In this document: positions 27,835 to 36,652 of the stretch, in pieces
Position numbering within the stretch: the stretch's first letter is position 1
Layout: every line of letters begins with the position of its first letter
Source: Hydrogenophaga palleronii NBRC 102513
GTDB lineage: Bacteria; Pseudomonadota; Gammaproteobacteria; Burkholderiales; Burkholderiaceae_C
Assembly (NCBI RefSeq): GCF_001571225.1
Contig: NZ_BCTJ01000003.1
Location: forward strand, 124,001-188,000
Length of the DNA: 64,000 nt
Direction: 5' to 3'
Made by a program: the position numbers and the translations under genes
Notes under the pieces: model-generated
What the model saw: the letters and a program-made list of their open reading frames with translations, nothing else
What the model was told of the DNA's origin: nothing
Databases searched by the model: none

Positions 27835-28643
27835 AAGCCCAGAGTCGCCAGGAAGTGACGCTTGTCGCGCGCACTAACCTTCGAAGTACCCTCATCGCGC
27901 AAATCAAAAGCTCCACTTGCCGCCAACAATTTGGTCAAGGTGGCGTACCCATAGTTGCGCGCATCGAAGGATGTTTTGTTGCCAATGTGTGTCCCCACAA
28001 GGCCCACTTTGGCCCAACCATCCTCGTCTTCACACGCAATGACCGCTCCTCTGAGCAGGCTGATCAACTTGGCGTCTTTGGCCAACTGGGCGGGTGAGAT
28101 TCGCAGGTTTTGTGCGGGCTTGGCAACGGCAACTGTCGCGTCCTTCGCAGCAGGCGCCTCGACTGCCGCTGCCACCTCGACAGGCTCTACAACGCCCAGA
28201 CGATCCAGGTACAGGAACCGGGAGCACGCATTCACAAAAGGTTCGGGTGTCTTCTGAGCACCAAAGCCGTAAACGGCCGCGCCCTTGGCTCGCAGATGCA
28301 TCACCAGCGGTGTGAAGTCGGCGTCCGACGACACGATGCCGAAAGCGTCGGGGCGGTCGGTGTAGAGCAACTCCAATGCATCGATCACCATCGCCATGTC
28401 GCTGGCATTCTTTCCCTTCGAATAGTCAAACTGCTGCATCGGTCGAATGGCATGCTCATGCAGCTTTTCCTCCCAACTTTTCAGCTCGTTCTTCTTCCAG
28501 TTGCCGTAAGCGCGACGGACATTGGTCACGCCGAACGTCGACAGTTCGGTCAGGATGGCGTCGATTTTGGCTGCCGGCGAATTGTCGGCATCGATCAACA
28601 GCGCAATATGCGCCTCCGATCGTGTCGAGTCGCGTGCACTCAC
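27831..28643 (-). CDS. NYN (PIN-like) domain protein with C-terminal OST-HTH/LOTUS-like domain
   Basis: The 270-residue protein starts with a NYN nuclease-like domain: acidic residues in LLIDADNSP (near 16), [17 protein letters not shown] (near 78) and [20 protein letters not shown] (near 100) are in the order expected for a PIN-type metal site. A short Ala/Val-rich linker leads to an OST-HTH/LOTUS-like domain ([41 protein letters not shown]). Such proteins are thought to act on RNA. The start GTG at 28643 overlaps the pyrC stop and has GGAGG 5 bases upstream. Its GC content is lower than its neighbours' (one line counted 50%), hinting at transfer. Confidence 0.85.
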   Translation of the reverse strand: MSARDSTRSEAHIALLIDADNSPAAKIDAILTELSTFGVTNVRRAYGNWKKNELKSWEEKLHEHAIRPMQQFDYSKGKNASDMAMVIDALELLYTDRPDAFGIVSSDADFTPLVMHLRAKGAAVYGFGAQKTPEPFVNACSRFLYLDRLGVVEPVEVAAAVEAPAAKDATVAVAKPAQNLRISPAQLAKDAKLISLLRGAVIACEDEDGWAKVGLVGTHIGNKTSFDARNYGYATLTKLLAASGAFDLRDEGTSKVSARDKRHFLATLGL

Positions 28644-29680
28644 ACCACCCTCCACGGCAGCGCCTCACCACCACGCAGTGGCTTGAGGTCGGCTTCGCCG
28701 AAGCGGAAGCTCTCGGGCGTGGTCCAGCTTTCGCGCTTCAGGGTGATGGTGCCGCTGTTGCGTGGCCGGCCGTAGAAGGCCGGGCCGTTGAAGCTGGCGA
28801 AGGCTTCGAGCTGGTCGAGAGCACCCGCGTTGTCGAAGGCTTCGGCGTACATCTCGATCGCGGCGTGCGCGGTGTAGCAGCCGGCGCAGCCCAGGGCGTG
28901 TTCCTTCAGGTGCGCGGCGTGCGGCGCGCTGTCGGTGCCGAGGAAGAAGCGGTCGCTGCCGCTGGTGGCGGCGGCCACCAGGGCCTGGCGGTGGGTCTCG
29001 CGCTTGAGCACCGGCAGGCAGTAGTAGTGCGGGCGGATGCCGCCGGTGAAGATGGCGTTGCGGTTGTAGAGCAGGTGGTGCGCGGTCAGCGACGCGGCGG
29101 TGAAGGGACCGGCCTGGCCCACGTACTGCGCGGCTTCTTTCGTGGTGATGTGCTCCATCACGATCTTCAGTTCGGGAAAGTCGCGCCGCAGCGGGATCAG
29201 TTGCTGGTCGATGAAGACGGCCTCGCGGTCGAACAGGTCAACCTCGGGGTTGGTCACCTCGCCGTGCACCAGCAGCAGCAGGCCGGCGCGCTGCATGGCT
29301 TCCAGCGTTTTATAGGTCTTGCGGATGTCGGTCACGCCGGCGTCGCTGTTGGTGGTGGCACCGGCCGGGTAGAGCTTGAGGGCCACCACGCCGGCGTCCT
29401 TCGCACGCACGATCTCTTCGGGCGGCAGGTTGTCGGTGAGGTAGAGCGTCATCAGCGGCTCGAAGTCCACGCCCGCCGGCACTGCGGCCTGGATGCGCTC
29501 GCGGTAGGCCACGGCCAGGGCGGCGGTGGTCACCGGCGGCCGCAGGTTGGGCATGATGACGGCGCGCCCGACCTGGGCGGCGGAGTGTGGCACCGTGGTG
29601 CGCAAGGCGTCGCCGTCGCGCACGTGCAGGTGCCAGTCGTCGGGGCGGGTGATGGTGAGGGTGTCGATGGCGCGGTTCAT
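28640..29680 (-). CDS. pyrC: Dihydroorotase
   Basis: PyrC closes carbamoyl-aspartate to dihydroorotate in pyrimidine synthesis. The 346-residue protein is of the class II (E. coli) type: [10 protein letters not shown] carries the first two His metal ligands, [16 protein letters not shown] holds the carboxylated Lys region, LVHGEV and MEHITT give further His ligands, and GTDSAPH the catalytic Asp. ATG at 29680 begins [19 protein letters not shown]. It is the first gene of a four-gene overlapping set. Confidence 0.96.
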   Translation of the reverse strand: MNRAIDTLTITRPDDWHLHVRDGDALRTTVPHSAAQVGRAVIMPNLRPPVTTAALAVAYRERIQAAVPAGVDFEPLMTLYLTDNLPPEEIVRAKDAGVVALKLYPAGATTNSDAGVTDIRKTYKTLEAMQRAGLLLLVHGEVTNPEVDLFDREAVFIDQQLIPLRRDFPELKIVMEHITTKEAAQYVGQAGPFTAASLTAHHLLYNRNAIFTGGIRPHYYCLPVLKRETHRQALVAAATSGSDRFFLGTDSAPHAAHLKEHALGCAGCYTAHAAIEMYAEAFDNAGALDQLEAFASFNGPAFYGRPRNSGTITLKRESWTTPESFRFGEADLKPLRGGEALPWRVV

Positions 29681-29848
29681 GGCCGTATTGTCCCATTCGG
29701 CGGCGCCGGCACGGCGCGTGAGAAGGGGCGCCGCAGCGCCCCTGTGATGTCCAGTGCCCCCAAGGAGTCGCCTGCTCACCCCGGCTACGGCGCGACGTGC
29801 ATGCATCCAGAGCACCCGAGGATCCGGCTTCGCCGGTCCCAGGGTGCG

Positions 29849-29886
29849 CCCCCCTTCAGGGGGGTCGCGCGAAGCGCTGCGGGGGG
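29849..29886. repeat. GC-rich palindromic intergenic element, copy B
   Basis: CCCCCC, TTCA loop, GGGGGG (29849-29864) is followed by TCGCGCGAAGCGCTGC and a run of six G (to 29886), only a few bases from the gltL stop. It repeats the layout of copies at 24591-24660 and 55525-55567. The remaining gene-free stretch 29681-29848 contains a small palindrome GGCTTCGCC and nothing else that I recognise. Confidence 0.6.
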
Positions 29887-29893
29887 TGCTCCC

Positions 29894-30631
29894 TCAATGC
29901 GCCAGGATCTTGTTCAGGAAGTCCTTGGTCCGCGGCTGGCGGGCTTCGGGGTGGTTGAAGAAGTCGTCCTTGGAGCAGTCTTCCAGGATCTTGCCGCCCA
30001 CGTCCATGAAGATCACGCGGTTACTGACCTTGCGTGCAAAACCCATTTCGTGCGTCACGCACATCATGGTCATGCCTTCGTTGGCCAGGCCAATCATCAC
30101 GTCCAGCACCTCGCCGACCATTTCCGGATCGAGCGCGGAGGTGGGTTCGTCGAACAGCATCACGATCGGGTCCATCGACAGCGCGCGCGCAATCGCCACA
30201 CGCTGCTGCTGGCCACCCGAGAGCTGGCCCGGGAACTTGTCCTTGTGGGCGATCAGGCCCACGCGCTCCAGCATCTTCAGGCCGCGCTTCTTGGCATCGT
30301 CGGCCGAACGACCGAGCACCTTGATCTGCGCGATGGTGAGGTTCTCGGTCACCGACAGGTGCGGGAACAGCTCGAAATGCTGGAACACCATGCCGACGCG
30401 GCTGCGCAGCTTGGGCAGGTTGGTCTTGGGGTCGTGCACGGCGATGCCGTCGACCGTGATCTCGCCCTTCTGGAAGGGTTCGAGCGCGTTGATGGTCTTG
30501 ATGAGGGTGGACTTGCCGGAGCCCGACGGGCCGCAGACCACCACCACTTCACCCTTCTGGATGTTGGTGGAGCAATCGGTCAGCACCTGGACGCTGCCGT
30601 ACCACTTGGAGACGTTCTTGAGTTCAATCAT
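29894..30631 (-). CDS. gltL: Glutamate/aspartate ABC transporter ATP-binding protein
   Basis: The 245-residue ATPase powers the gltIJK importer. Walker [10 protein letters not shown] is near residue 35, the Q-loop near 83, the signature LSGGQQQR near 139, Walker [12 protein letters not shown] near 160 and the H-loop in CVTHEMGFA. It is the polar-amino-acid type. The gene follows gltK after 24 bases and ends against a palindromic element that may terminate the operon. Confidence 0.93.
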   Translation of the reverse strand: MIELKNVSKWYGSVQVLTDCSTNIQKGEVVVVCGPSGSGKSTLIKTINALEPFQKGEITVDGIAVHDPKTNLPKLRSRVGMVFQHFELFPHLSVTENLTIAQIKVLGRSADDAKKRGLKMLERVGLIAHKDKFPGQLSGGQQQRVAIARALSMDPIVMLFDEPTSALDPEMVGEVLDVMIGLANEGMTMMCVTHEMGFARKVSNRVIFMDVGGKILEDCSKDDFFNHPEARQPRTKDFLNKILAH

Positions 30632-30655
30632 GGCTATTCCTGGGTTTCGGTTGCA

Positions 30656-31330
30656 TCAACGGATGATGGCGATCTTCTTGTGCAGTTGTTTGACGGCCCA
30701 CGACAGCGCGAAGCAGATGACGAAGTACGCCACCGCCGCCGCCAGATAGGCCTCGATCGGGCGGCCGTAGTTCTTGCCGGCGATCTCGAAGCCCTTGAGC
30801 ATGTCGTAGGCGCCGATGGCATAGACCAGCGAGGTGTCCTGGAACAGGATGATGGTCTGCGTGAGCAGCACCGGCAGCATGTTGCGGAAGGCCTGCGGGA
30901 GCACCACCAGTTTCATGTTCTGGCCGTAGGTCATGCCCAGCGCCTGGCCCGCATGCACTTGGCCACGCGCGATCGACTGGATGCCGGCGCGCATGATCTC
31001 GCTGAAGTAGGCAGCCTCGAAGGCGATGAAGGTGACTACCGCCGACACCTCGGCACCGATCGGCCGCCCGATCAGCAGCGGCACCAGCAGGAAGAACCAC
31101 AGGATCACCATCACCAGCGGAATGCTGCGCATGCCGTTGACATAGATGGTGGCCGGCGTGTCCAGCCACTTCTTGCCCGACAGCCGCATCAGCGCCAGGA
31201 TGGTGCCGAACAGGATGCCGCCGATGGTGGCCACGATGGTCAGCATGACGCTGAAGTACAGGCCCTTCAGCACGAAGTTGCTGATCAGGTCCCAGTTGTA
31301 GAAGGAAAAGTCCAGGCTGATGAGGTTCAT
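30656..31330 (-). CDS. gltK: Glutamate/aspartate ABC transporter permease GltK
   Basis: The 224-residue inner-membrane permease is of the HisMQ type, with about five helices and the EAA loop (EIMRAGIQSIARGQVHAGQALGM) that contacts the ATPase. ATG at 31330 begins MNLISLDFSFYNWDLI and is 1 base after the gltJ stop. Together with GltJ it forms the membrane channel. Confidence 0.92.
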   Translation of the reverse strand: MNLISLDFSFYNWDLISNFVLKGLYFSVMLTIVATIGGILFGTILALMRLSGKKWLDTPATIYVNGMRSIPLVMVILWFFLLVPLLIGRPIGAEVSAVVTFIAFEAAYFSEIMRAGIQSIARGQVHAGQALGMTYGQNMKLVVLPQAFRNMLPVLLTQTIILFQDTSLVYAIGAYDMLKGFEIAGKNYGRPIEAYLAAAVAYFVICFALSWAVKQLHKKIAIIR

Positions 31331-31331
31331 C

Positions 31332-32087
31332 TCAGTGGCCTCCCGATCCGCCGGCCACGACAAAGCCCGGTATGCGCGCGCGTCTTTCGATGAACGCCAT
31401 GATGCGGTTGATGGCGAACGCCGAGATCACGTACAGCGCGGTCACGGCGAGGTACACCTCGACGCCGCGCGAGGTTTCTTCCTGCGCCTGCATGGCGAAC
31501 ATGGTGAGCTCGGCCACCGACACCGCGAACGCCACCGAGGAGTTCTTGAAGATGTTCATGGTCTCGCTGGTGAGCGGCGGGATGATGATGCGAAACGCCA
31601 TCGGCAGCAGCACGTAGCGGTAGTACTGGAAGGTGGTGAAGCCCATCGCCATGCCCGCGTAACGCTGGCCGCGGGGCAAGGTCTGGATGCCCGAGCGCAC
31701 CTGCTCGGCAATGCGCGCCGAGGTGAAGAAGCCGAGCGCAAACACCACCAGCACGAAGCCGGACACACCGCGCAGCACCGGGAAGATCGCCGGCATCACG
31801 TGGTACCAGAGGAAGATCTGCACCAGCAGCGGGATGTTGCGGAACAACTCCACCCAGGCATTGCCCAGCCGCACCACCATTGGCCGGTCGGGCAGCGTGC
31901 GCAGCGTGCCGATCACCACCCCCAGCACCACCCCCAGCACCAGCGCCAGCAGCGAGACCGACACCGTCCAGCCCCAGGCCGACAACATCCAGTCGAGGTA
32001 GGTGATGTCGCCTCCCTTGCCAAAGCAGCCCTGTACGGGCTGCCGCTCGATGGTGTCCTCGCAGAACACCTGCCAATCCCAGGCCAT
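31332..32087 (-). CDS. gltJ: Glutamate/aspartate ABC transporter permease GltJ
   Basis: The 251-residue permease pairs with GltK. It starts MAWDWQVFCEDT, has an N-terminal periplasmic loop as in E. coli GltJ, several hydrophobic helices and the EAA loop (EQVRSGIQTLPRGQRYAGMAMG). A perfect stem-loop lies between it and gltI, which probably lowers expression of the permease relative to the binding protein. Confidence 0.92.
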   Translation of the reverse strand: MAWDWQVFCEDTIERQPVQGCFGKGGDITYLDWMLSAWGWTVSVSLLALVLGVVLGVVIGTLRTLPDRPMVVRLGNAWVELFRNIPLLVQIFLWYHVMPAIFPVLRGVSGFVLVVFALGFFTSARIAEQVRSGIQTLPRGQRYAGMAMGFTTFQYYRYVLLPMAFRIIIPPLTSETMNIFKNSSVAFAVSVAELTMFAMQAQEETSRGVEVYLAVTALYVISAFAINRIMAFIERRARIPGFVVAGGSGGH

Positions 32088-32155
32088 ATGCGCCCCTTTT
32101 CTCTTTCTTGTGTCCAGCCCGACCAACGCACTGCAACGCCCGAGCTGCTACGAAA

Positions 32156-32188
32156 ACGCCCCTTCAAATGTGGCATTTGAAGGGGCGT
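32156..32188 (-). terminator. Perfect 15-bp stem-loop between gltI and gltJ (attenuator or stabiliser)
   Basis: ACGCCCCTTCAAATG, a TGG (plus strand) loop, and CATTTGAAGGGGCGT form a perfect 15-bp inverted repeat. On the transcribed minus strand it is followed by TTTTC. It starts 18 bases after the gltI stop and 69 bases before gltJ. Such structures in ABC operons act as leaky terminators or protect the 3' end of the binding-protein message. Which one applies is not visible. Confidence 0.85.
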
Positions 32189-32205
32189 GCCTGAAGCAAT
32201 GAACC

Positions 32206-33105
32206 TTATTTGACTTCGTACTCTTCCATCGGCTTGTCGTTCGGGTTGGCCCAGGCTGCCTTGGTGGCGGCGGAAGCGGGCAGACCGATCTTCACGTTTG
32301 CTGGCGGGATGGGTTGCAGGAACCACTTGTCGTACAGCTTGGCGAGCGAGCCGTCGGCGATCTGGCGCTTGATGCTGTCGTCCACGGCCTTCTTGAAGGC
32401 CGGGTCATCCTTGCGCAGCATGCAGGCGATGGGTTCCACCGACAGCACTTCGCCGACCATCTTGTAGTCGTTGGGGCTCTTGGACTTGGAGGCATTGGCC
32501 GCCAGGATGGAGCCGTCCATCACGAAAGCGTCGGCACGGCCGGACTCGAGCAGCAGGAAGCTGTCGGCGTGGTCCTTGCCCAGCACTTCCTTGAAGTCGA
32601 TGCCTTCGGCGCGCTTGTTGCGGCGCAGGGTCTGCACCGAGGTGGTGCCGGTGGTGGTGGCCACGGTCTTGCCCTTGAGGTCGGCAATGCCGTTGATGCC
32701 CGAACTGGTCTTGGTCAGGATGCGGACTTCTTCCACGTAGGTGGTGACCGCAAAAGACACGTCCTTCTGACGCGTTGCGTTGTTGGTGGTGGAGCCGCAT
32801 TCCAGATCCACGGTGCCGTTCTGCACCAGCGGGATGCGGTTTTGCGAGGTCACGGGCTGGTACTTGATGTCCAGCTTGGGCAGGCCGAGCTGCTTCTGGA
32901 TGTCCGCCAGAACGATTTCACCCATTTCGGTGTGGAAGCCGACGTACTTGCCGTTGCCCAGCGTATAGCCCAGGCCCGACGACTCACGCACGCCCAGAGA
33001 CACGCTGCCGGACGCCTTGATCTTGGCCAGCGTGTCGCCGGCTTGTGCAAAGGCGCTGCTGGCGGCCAAGGTGGTAATGGCCAGGGCGAGCAGGTGTTTT
33101 TTCAT
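32206..33105 (-). CDS. gltI: Glutamate/aspartate ABC transporter substrate-binding protein
   Basis: The 299-residue periplasmic binding protein has a signal peptide (MKKHLLALAITTLAASSAFA, cleavage after AFA) and the type II binding fold: GSVSLGVRESSGLGYTLGNG, YQPVTSQNRIPLVQNGTVDLE and DLECGSTTNN, which is the typical GltI ligand region. AAGGAG lies 6 bases before ATG 33105, the strongest ribosome site of the operon. It is first of gltIJKL, consistent with higher expression. Confidence 0.94.
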   Translation of the reverse strand: MKKHLLALAITTLAASSAFAQAGDTLAKIKASGSVSLGVRESSGLGYTLGNGKYVGFHTEMGEIVLADIQKQLGLPKLDIKYQPVTSQNRIPLVQNGTVDLECGSTTNNATRQKDVSFAVTTYVEEVRILTKTSSGINGIADLKGKTVATTTGTTSVQTLRRNKRAEGIDFKEVLGKDHADSFLLLESGRADAFVMDGSILAANASKSKSPNDYKMVGEVLSVEPIACMLRKDDPAFKKAVDDSIKRQIADGSLAKLYDKWFLQPIPPANVKIGLPASAATKAAWANPNDKPMEEYEVK

Positions 33106-33365
33106 AAGGATCTCCTTTAGTGAAACAGAACGATGAAACGGTTTGCGATGGGACAGCATTCGGAGGATGCATCGGTGCATCATGCTCCTGACGCAAGCTT
33201 CGTTCCACCCGGGAATTCCCACCCTGCAAGCAGCGGAACCCGCGACTGTAATCAGCGCTCCAATGGCACGCCAATGCCGAATGCAGAGGCGGTCATGCAA
33301 ACCGTTCATGTCCGAATTTACCCCAATGGCGGGGGCGGTCGAATCGGTCTAGGCGCCCAAGCGAC
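33106..33365 (-). promoter_or_regulatory. gltI leader with candidate promoter and inverted repeat
   Basis: The 260 bases between the LysR gene and gltI hold no gene. On the minus strand TTGGCG (complement of 33269-33274) and TACAGT (complement of 33245-33250) are 18 bp apart and could be the promoter. GATGCATCGGTGCATC (33166-33181), in the leader, is a 6-bp inverted repeat that could be a regulator site or an RNA hairpin. Confidence 0.35.
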
Positions 33366-33383
33366 AAACGCCCTCAGGCGTTT
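33366..33383 (-). terminator. Hairpin overlapping the LysR stop codon
   Basis: AAACGCC, CTGA-type loop, GGCGTTT is a 7-bp stem whose loop contains the stop codon of the LysR gene. The T tract is short, so it may be a weak terminator that separates the LysR gene from gltI. Confidence 0.35.
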
Positions 33384-34291
33384 TCCAGCTGCTGGCGCAG
33401 GTCGTTCCAGAACTTCTCCACCGGGCCCTTGGCCTTGCGCGCGACCGGGCGCTCCCGGTACAGGCGGATGTCCAGCGCGGTCTCCAGCGAGCCACCGGCC
33501 GGCACCAGCTTGCGCGCCCGCACTTCCTTGCGCACCGCGCTGGCCGGCAGGAAGGCGATGCCGTGGCCTTCCAGCGCCATGGCCTTGAGGCCCTCGGCCA
33601 TGTCGGTCTCGTAGATGCGGTCCAGGTGCACCGGCGTGGCGCTTTGTTTGAGCATCTGCTCCACCGCCCGCCCCAGGTAGGCGCCAGGCGCGTAGGCCAG
33701 GTAGGGCAACAGCTGCTGGGGCGTGCCGGGCAGGGTGTGCAGCGGCTCACCGTGCGCGTCCGGCTGCACATAGGGCGACAGCATCTCGGTGCCCAGGTGC
33801 AGCATCTCGTAGCGCGCGGCGTCGAGCTGGATCGGTTGCGAGGCGTGGTGGTAGGCAATCAGCAGGTCGCAACTGCCCTCCACCAGGCGCATCACCGCGT
33901 CGTGCACGTTGAGCGCGATCAGGCGGCTCTTGATCGGCCCGCAGTGCTCGCGCAGGCCCGACAGCCAGGATGGGAAAAACGTGAACGCCAGGGTGTGCGG
34001 CACGGCGAACTCGATCACGTCCTGCGCTGCGGCGGTGTGGGCGCGCAGCGTGGCGCGGGTGCTCTGCAGCGCCTGCAGCATCTCCAGCGCCTGGTCGTAC
34101 AGGGTCTGGCCGGCGGGCGTCAGGCGCGTGGGATAGGAGGAGCGGTCCACCAGGTCGGTGCCGGCCCAGGCCTCCAGCGACTGGATGCGGCGCGAAAAAG
34201 CGGGCTGCGTCACGTGCCGCAGCTGCGCCGACCGGCTGAAGCTGCGGGTTTCAGCGAGGCTGACGAAATCTTCGAGCCATTTGGTTTCCAT
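33374..34291 (-). CDS. LysR-type regulator resembling HypT
   Basis: The 305-residue protein has a LysR winged helix at its very start (METKWLEDFVSLAETRSFSR, then TQPAFSRRIQSLEAWAG) and an effector domain. The opening METKWLxDF, the QPAFSRRI recognition helix, and the late GHGIAFLPASAVRKEV and VEKFWNDLRQ blocks recall E. coli HypT (YjiE), the hypochlorite-responsive regulator controlled by Met oxidation. That resemblance is from memory of the family and needs alignment. It lies upstream of gltI on the same strand, so it may control glutamate uptake instead. Confidence 0.82.
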   Translation of the reverse strand: METKWLEDFVSLAETRSFSRSAQLRHVTQPAFSRRIQSLEAWAGTDLVDRSSYPTRLTPAGQTLYDQALEMLQALQSTRATLRAHTAAAQDVIEFAVPHTLAFTFFPSWLSGLREHCGPIKSRLIALNVHDAVMRLVEGSCDLLIAYHHASQPIQLDAARYEMLHLGTEMLSPYVQPDAHGEPLHTLPGTPQQLLPYLAYAPGAYLGRAVEQMLKQSATPVHLDRIYETDMAEGLKAMALEGHGIAFLPASAVRKEVRARKLVPAGGSLETALDIRLYRERPVARKAKGPVEKFWNDLRQQLENA

Positions 34292-34300
34292 GAAACGCGA

Positions 34301-36163
34301 TTATGGAGCGACGGCCGCCTCCGAACCGCTCTGCTGCAACGCCCACATGCCCGCATACACGCCATCCCGGGCCACCAGCTCGGCGTGGGTGCCGCGCTCC
34401 ACGATCTCGCCGTGCACCAGCACCAGGATCTCGTGCGCATCGACCACGGTGGACAGGCGGTGCGCGATCACCAGGGTGGTCTTGTTGCGCGCCGCGCTTT
34501 TCAGCTCGCCCTGGATCGCGCGTTCGTTGGCCGAGTCCAGCGCCGAGGTGGCTTCGTCGAAGATCACGATCGGCGGGTTCTTCAGCAGGGTGCGGGCAAT
34601 CGCCACCCGCTGCTTCTCGCCGCCCGAGAGCTTGAGGCCGCGCTCGCCGACCATGGTGGCGTAGCCCAGCGGCAGGCGCTCGATGAAGGGGTGGATGTGC
34701 GCCGCCTGCGCCGCCTGCACCGCCGCCGCATGCCCGGCGTCGGGCCGGCCGTAGAGGATGTTGTATTCGATGGTGTCGTTGAACAGCACGGTGTCCTGCG
34801 GCACGATGCCGATGGCCTGGCGCACGCTGGCCTGGGTCACGGCCTTGATGTCCTGGCCGTCGATGGTGATGCGCCCGCCCTCCTGCGCGTTGCTGACGTC
34901 ATAGAAGCGGTACAGCAGGCGCGCCAGCGTGCTTTTGCCCGAGCCGGACGGGCCGACCACCGCCACCGTCTTGCCGGCCGGGATCTCGAAACTGATGCCG
35001 TGCAAGATCTCGCGCGCCGGCTCATAGGAGAAGCGCACGTTCTCGAAGCGCACCGCCGGCGGGCCGGCGAGCCGCAGTGGCAAGGCACCCGGCGCGTCGG
35101 CGATCTCGCGCTCTTTCTCCAGCAGCGAGAACATCTTCTCCAGGTCGGTCAGGCTCTGCTTGATCTCGCGGTAGAGCACGCCCAGGAAACCGAGCGGGAT
35201 GTAGAGCTGGATCATGAAGGCGTTGACCATCACCAGGTCGCCCAGCGTGAGCTGGCCGCTGACCACACCCTGGGTGGCGCGCCAGAGCATCAGCACCAGG
35301 GCCACCGCGATCACCAGTTGCTGGCCGGCGTTGAGCATCGACAGCGTGGTCTGGCTCTTGATGCGCGCGCGGCGGAGTTTCTCCAGCGCCTCGTCGTAGC
35401 GCCGGCCTTCAAAGCCTTCGTTGTTGAAGTACTTGACGGTTTCGTAGTTCAGCAGCGAGTCGATGGCGCGGCTCTGGCTGGTGGACTCCAGCTCGTTCAT
35501 GGTGCGGCGGAACTGGCTGCGCCACTCGGTCACGATCACGGTGAAGGTGATGTAGAACACCAGCGCCGCCGCCGTGATCCAGACATAACCCATGTCGAAC
35601 CGGGTGCCCAGCAGGGTGAGCACCATGATGACCTCGATCAGCGTCGGGATGATGCTGTAGAGCGAGTACGAGATGAGCGACTGCACGCCGCGCGTGCCGC
35701 GCTCGATGTCGCGCGTCATGCCGCCGGTCTGGCGCTCCAGGTGAAAGCGCAGGCTGAGCGCGTGCAGGTGGCCGAACACCTGCAGCGAGATGCTGCGCGT
35801 CGCGCCCTCGGTGGCCTTGGCAAACACCAGTTCGCGCAGTTCGGTGAACACGCTGGTGGACAGGCGCAGCAGGCCATAGGCCAGCAGCAGGCTCAGCGGC
35901 ACCACCAGCATCGACTCGACGCTGCCGGGCTGGATGGTCATCGCATCCACCAGCTGCTTGAGCAGCAGCGGCACGCTCACGTTGGCGGCCTTGGCCGCCA
36001 CCATGAAGCCCAGCGCCAGCGCCACGCGCAGCTTGTACTGCCACAGGTAGGGCAGCAGGCGCTTGAGGGTGCGCCAGTCGGAACGCGGCGGGGTCGGGGT
36101 GCCCGGTGCGCCAGGGCTGGCCGGGGGTGCGAGAGCGGAACGGGCGGAGGAGTCGGGGCGCAT
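34301..36163 (-). CDS. Atm1/HMT1-type ABC exporter (fused permease-ATPase)
   Basis: The 620-residue half-transporter has six membrane helices (about 45-330) and an ATPase domain: Walker [10 protein letters not shown] near residue 420, signature LSGGEKQR near 524, Walker B IVIFDEATSALD near 545 and H-loop AHRLST. YETVKYFNNEGFE and FHLERQTGGMTRDIERGTRG are typical of the Atm1/HMT1 group, which exports glutathione-linked sulfur or metal compounds. It functions as a homodimer. It ends 10 bases before the LysR-like gene and is divergent from the thioesterase gene. Substrate unproven. Confidence 0.9.
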   Translation of the reverse strand: MRPDSSARSALAPPASPGAPGTPTPPRSDWRTLKRLLPYLWQYKLRVALALGFMVAAKAANVSVPLLLKQLVDAMTIQPGSVESMLVVPLSLLLAYGLLRLSTSVFTELRELVFAKATEGATRSISLQVFGHLHALSLRFHLERQTGGMTRDIERGTRGVQSLISYSLYSIIPTLIEVIMVLTLLGTRFDMGYVWITAAALVFYITFTVIVTEWRSQFRRTMNELESTSQSRAIDSLLNYETVKYFNNEGFEGRRYDEALEKLRRARIKSQTTLSMLNAGQQLVIAVALVLMLWRATQGVVSGQLTLGDLVMVNAFMIQLYIPLGFLGVLYREIKQSLTDLEKMFSLLEKEREIADAPGALPLRLAGPPAVRFENVRFSYEPAREILHGISFEIPAGKTVAVVGPSGSGKSTLARLLYRFYDVSNAQEGGRITIDGQDIKAVTQASVRQAIGIVPQDTVLFNDTIEYNILYGRPDAGHAAAVQAAQAAHIHPFIERLPLGYATMVGERGLKLSGGEKQRVAIARTLLKNPPIVIFDEATSALDSANERAIQGELKSAARNKTTLVIAHRLSTVVDAHEILVLVHGEIVERGTHAELVARDGVYAGMWALQQSGSEAAVAP

Positions 36164-36199
36164 GCGGGAGAATATGAAACCAGTTCAGAGATTGTGCCC

Positions 36200-36640
36200 A
36201 TGTCCCCCCATTCAAGCCCCACCCCACAAACCGCCCTGCCCACCGACCGCGAGCTGGTGCTCAAAGTCATTCCCATGCCGGGTGACACCAACGGCAACGG
36301 CGACATCTTCGGCGGCTGGGTCATGGCCCAGGTCGACCTCGCCGGCTCGGTGCTGCCGGCGCGTTACACGCGTGGCCGCTTCGCCACCGTGGCAGTAAAC
36401 GAGTTCATCTTCAAGCAGCCGGTGCGGGTGGGTGACCTGCTGAGCTTTTTTGCCCATGTGTCGCGCGTGGGCCGCACCTCGGTCACGGTGCAGGTCGAGG
36501 TGTATGCCGAACGCATGTCGGCGCAGGGCCAGTACGTGAAGGTGACCGAGGCCAGCCTGACCTATGTGGCCATCGACCTCGAAGGCCGGCCGCGCCCGAT
36601 CCCGCGCGAAAGCCTGGACCAGCTCGGCCAGCCGGGCTGA
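36200..36640 (+). CDS. YciA-like acyl-CoA thioesterase
   Basis: The 146-residue hotdog-fold enzyme hydrolyses acyl-CoA esters. The acyl-CoA thioesterase motif is clear: PGDTNGNGDIFGGWVMAQVD near residue 27, with Asn/Asp in the usual active-site positions, then VNEFIFKQPVRVGD. ATG at 36200 is used; GTG at 36194 is also in frame. It diverges from the ABC exporter over about 36 bases, so the promoters overlap. Confidence 0.9.
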   Translation: MSPHSSPTPQTALPTDRELVLKVIPMPGDTNGNGDIFGGWVMAQVDLAGSVLPARYTRGRFATVAVNEFIFKQPVRVGDLLSFFAHVSRVGRTSVTVQVEVYAERMSAQGQYVKVTEASLTYVAIDLEGRPRPIPRESLDQLGQPG

Positions 36641-36652
36641 GCCCGCGCGGCG

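Noticed and set aside
28376-31393. A 1005-codon plus-strand frame opposite NYN, pyrC and the glt genes
   Set aside because: It has no recognisable domain, and the minus strand holds clear pyrC and gltL/gltK genes. It is an antisense artefact of GC-rich codons.
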